NCBI GenBank assembly: GCA_014871385.1
Contig: CM026431.1
Span: forward strand, 2,364,464-2,428,463
Origin: Ceratodon purpureus
Lineage: Eukaryota > Streptophyta > Bryopsida > Pseudoditrichales > Ditrichaceae
Direction: 5' to 3'
Length of the DNA: 64,000 nt
Positions 61,901 to 64,000 of this stretch are shown here, one piece after another. The position numbers and the translations under genes are program-made. The notes beneath the pieces were generated by a model, which was not told where the DNA came from, did no database searches, and was given only the letters and a program-made list of their open reading frames with translations. How positions within the stretch are numbered: the stretch's first letter is position 1; each line of letters starts with the position of its first letter.

Positions 61901-62039
61901 AATCTTTGATGGTACTAGAACAGTGATATTCACGGTGTATTTCAACTCATAGCCAAACTCAATGCCTCGCCCATATAACCCATATCCTTTCCGGATAATT
62001 CTAATATCACAAGAACACACCAAAATTTGCAATCTACCA
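58902..62039. other. No gene recognised
   Basis: Mostly AT-rich. The phrase TTGTTTGATACAATATTCG/C occurs twice near 59868-59914. Frames up to 91 codons (minus, 60811-61086; Leu/Ile-rich) have no known domain. Nothing resembles further exons of the gene at the right edge. Confidence 0.45.
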
Positions 62040-62423
62040 GCAAGAAGCTGGCTACTGTAAACTATTATGTATTTGTCAGAAAGAGCTCAGCCGGTATACA
62101 CTGTAGCACTGTTGGAACATTTTCCAAGTACAGACTGCAGAGCCGTTCAAGACGAGGCCATAACCAATCAGAAAGAAATGTCAAAAAGATTGGTTTCATT
62201 TGAAAAGCTGAAAAGCTTAAATTAGTGCAAGTATACATAGAAAGGATACACAACCATGTTCGTTGGTAACCCCGTTGTTGACAATATCTAGTAAATGATT
62301 ACCCCAGGTCTGACATTAAACTACAAGAATATGGATCCCTCTGGAATCTGTATATACACATCCATTAAAGAATACAAACCTAGGAGCTTGGTTTCCTCCA
62401 TTACAGTACTACATGAAGCTAGC
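62040..62423 (-). other. Likely 3' UTR of the phosphatase gene
   Basis: Sequence directly downstream of the stop codon at 62424-62426 and less AT-rich than what follows. I could not place a poly-A signal with confidence, so the left limit is a guess. Confidence 0.35.
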
Positions 62424-64000
62424 CTAGTCTAAGTAGTGCACACCGTCCACATGCAGGTGGGCTGTTCTGTTGAGACTGGCAAGCATCGGCTCACCGCGGG
62501 TGTTCACAGTGAAGGTCGAGATCCCTGCATTGTGCACATCCACTCCTCTGAACCTGCCACAGCACAAGCAACCAAAAGTATAAGAAAATGCTGATATGCA
62601 AAATGTAAAATATCACAACACCCCAAACATTACCCATGCAATTGATAGTCTGATCAAGCCATATGAGCCCAACTGAGGACATGGTTCTATTGGCAAGAAT
62701 TTGAATACTCTAGCTCATTATCTAAAAACCTATTATGAGAAGAAACTAGTAAATAGATTTTCGAGGTACTCATGAAAGGTGCTAGTAGACCTAATCCAAG
62801 AATATGAGATACACAGAAAAGCCACTTGCAGAGAGTAAGTGAAACTGGTTCAGAAGTTCCGGTTGTCTGTCACGAGGGCAGCCAAGACAGCCATATTTGT
62901 CACCTAGAGTTTATGCAGTTGCAGTAAATTCCAATATGGAGTGATGGTGAGTAGTACCTGTCGGGCCCAAGTCCTAGGGCTGTACAAAGCATGGCTCGTA
63001 AAATGGACTTGTGTGTTACCACCAGCAATCGCTCACCCTGGAAAAACCAGACGTGCAATTTGAGTTAAGGCTAGACGACAAATTGCAGAATCTCAAGACT
63101 ACTACAAGTCTTTACTAGATCTTTGCAAATAGTCAGGCTTTCCTGAGAATGGACCGGAGGGAGACAGAAAGCTTACTGGAGATGACAGAATTTCCTCCCA
63201 TGCAAGCTTGGCTTTGGCCCAAAGCTCCACCACAGGATAGACACCGTCTACGTGAAAGTTCAAAGGGTCTTCCCTCCATGCTGTGAAAAGCTCTGGATAT
63301 TGCTTGTGTGCGTCAGCTGTATGCAAGTGAAACAGACATGTTCAGAATACAACATCTTGCGTAAGCATTCTAAGACTAATCTCCTGCCAGGTCGCTGAGA
63401 ACTCACAATCAAAGTGCCAGTACCTAATGCTTCTTACAATGGAATGTGGAACGTATCATAGGTCGAGGCTCTTACAATTCAGCATGCCCTCGAGGAAGAG
63501 GAGGTTGGCCTCCCGTAACGTGTCCAAATACACTAATGGCTCCTCCCTCCCTTCCCAAATCAACTCCGCGCTCGTCTGCCATTAGAGAAAGCAATGATTC
63601 AATGTAATTAAATCATTAGATCAAATACAGTACGTTGATTAAAATCTGAAAGGAATTGCAAACAGTGCTAAAAGAACTGTAATCGAGCCTGTAAGAGTAG
63701 CTCTCATATCTTTGGGTCAGGATCACTTCATATCCGTAACCATACATGGCAGGTATAACGAAATGGGTACTAAAACATCCGCAGTCAGAAGACGAAGTTG
63801 CTTCTCAAACAGGAATAGGTTAAGATGCTAAACCCTAAACAATAAAAAAGCTCTAACTGTAGAGCCACTAAGTCGAGCTTTACATAAGAGAGTATTCGGC
63901 GTTTGAGATGCTGTACAGAAAAGGCAAGGAGCAGCTAACCTTAGCTCGAGTGATAGGGCTTGCGAAGCATTTATCAAATTTCATCGTGGAAAGAGATTCC
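62424..64000 (-). CDS. 2-carboxy-D-arabinitol-1-phosphatase-like protein, last five exons (5' part outside window)
   Basis: Histidine phosphatase (phosphoglycerate mutase-like) family; plant CA1Pase removes phosphate from a Rubisco inhibitor in the chloroplast. Minus-strand exons: 63940-64000, 63476-63575, 63177-63316, 62958-63037 and 62424-62553. Every intron has GT and AG ends and the frame is kept across all joins, giving 169 residues and a TAG stop (62424-62426). Recognisable stretches in order: FDKCFASPITRAK; SAELIWEGREEPLVYLD; YPELFTAWREDPLNFHVDGV then YPVVELW; VVTHKSILRAMLCTALGLG with the second catalytic His; and C-terminal TAHLHVDGVHYLD. The family's LxRHG phosphohistidine motif and the transit peptide would lie in exons beyond the window. 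Introns are 404, 139, 159 and 364 bases. The assignment rests on remembered similarity to the Arabidopsis CA1Pase-like protein; the precise substrate is inferred. Confidence 0.88.

Overview
This window looks like plant nuclear chromosome. It is AT-rich, almost free of genes, and dominated by small non-autonomous transposons and retroposed sequence. Support for a land plant comes from a spliced gene whose exons encode a plant CA1Pase-like phosphatase, a complete plant-type L1 LINE (ORF1 with a CCHC knuckle; ORF2 with endonuclease, reverse transcriptase and zf-RVT zinc-binding region), Stowaway-type MITEs with CTCCCTCC ends and TA duplications, and tRNA-derived SINE sequence. The phosphatase differs enough from flowering-plant versions as I know them that a non-flowering plant is possible, but I cannot name the lineage.

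The main feature is a set of about 15 elements, 0.23 to 1.15 kb each and roughly 12 kb in total. They start with TTAA-CCCCTAA and end with TTAGGGG-TTAA. They fall into several subfamilies that barely resemble each other except at the ends and in one or two short internal modules. They carry no transposase. The four-base TTAA target and the CCCCTAA end recall piggyBac-type transposons, a superfamily not normally associated with land plants. This is the best candidate here for something undescribed.

Layout. 1-13 kb: a GC-rich MITE with 5-bp duplications, two TTAA elements, a LINE insertion of about 34 bp plus a 56-A tail, a 38-C tract, a short TTAA element, and a Harbinger-like MITE split by a SINE. 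14-25 kb: TTAA elements at 14.7 and 21.0 kb, a possible second SINE at 18.3 kb, a second Harbinger-like MITE, a Stowaway MITE and a MULE-like MITE with 9-bp duplications. 26-40 kb: several very short LINE tails with target duplications, and eight TTAA elements, one holding a nested Stowaway. 40-49 kb: diverged direct repeats, another LINE tail, a GC-richer stretch without a recognisable gene, and one TTAA element. 49.56-57.09 kb: a full-length decayed L1 LINE between 12-bp duplications. 58.0-58.9 kb: one more TTAA element. 62.42-64.0 kb: the last five exons of the phosphatase gene on the minus strand, running off the window.

Nothing else could be supported as a functioning gene. Most other open frames are short, AT-rich and without recognisable domains. 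All family assignments come from reading the sequence; no database search was possible.
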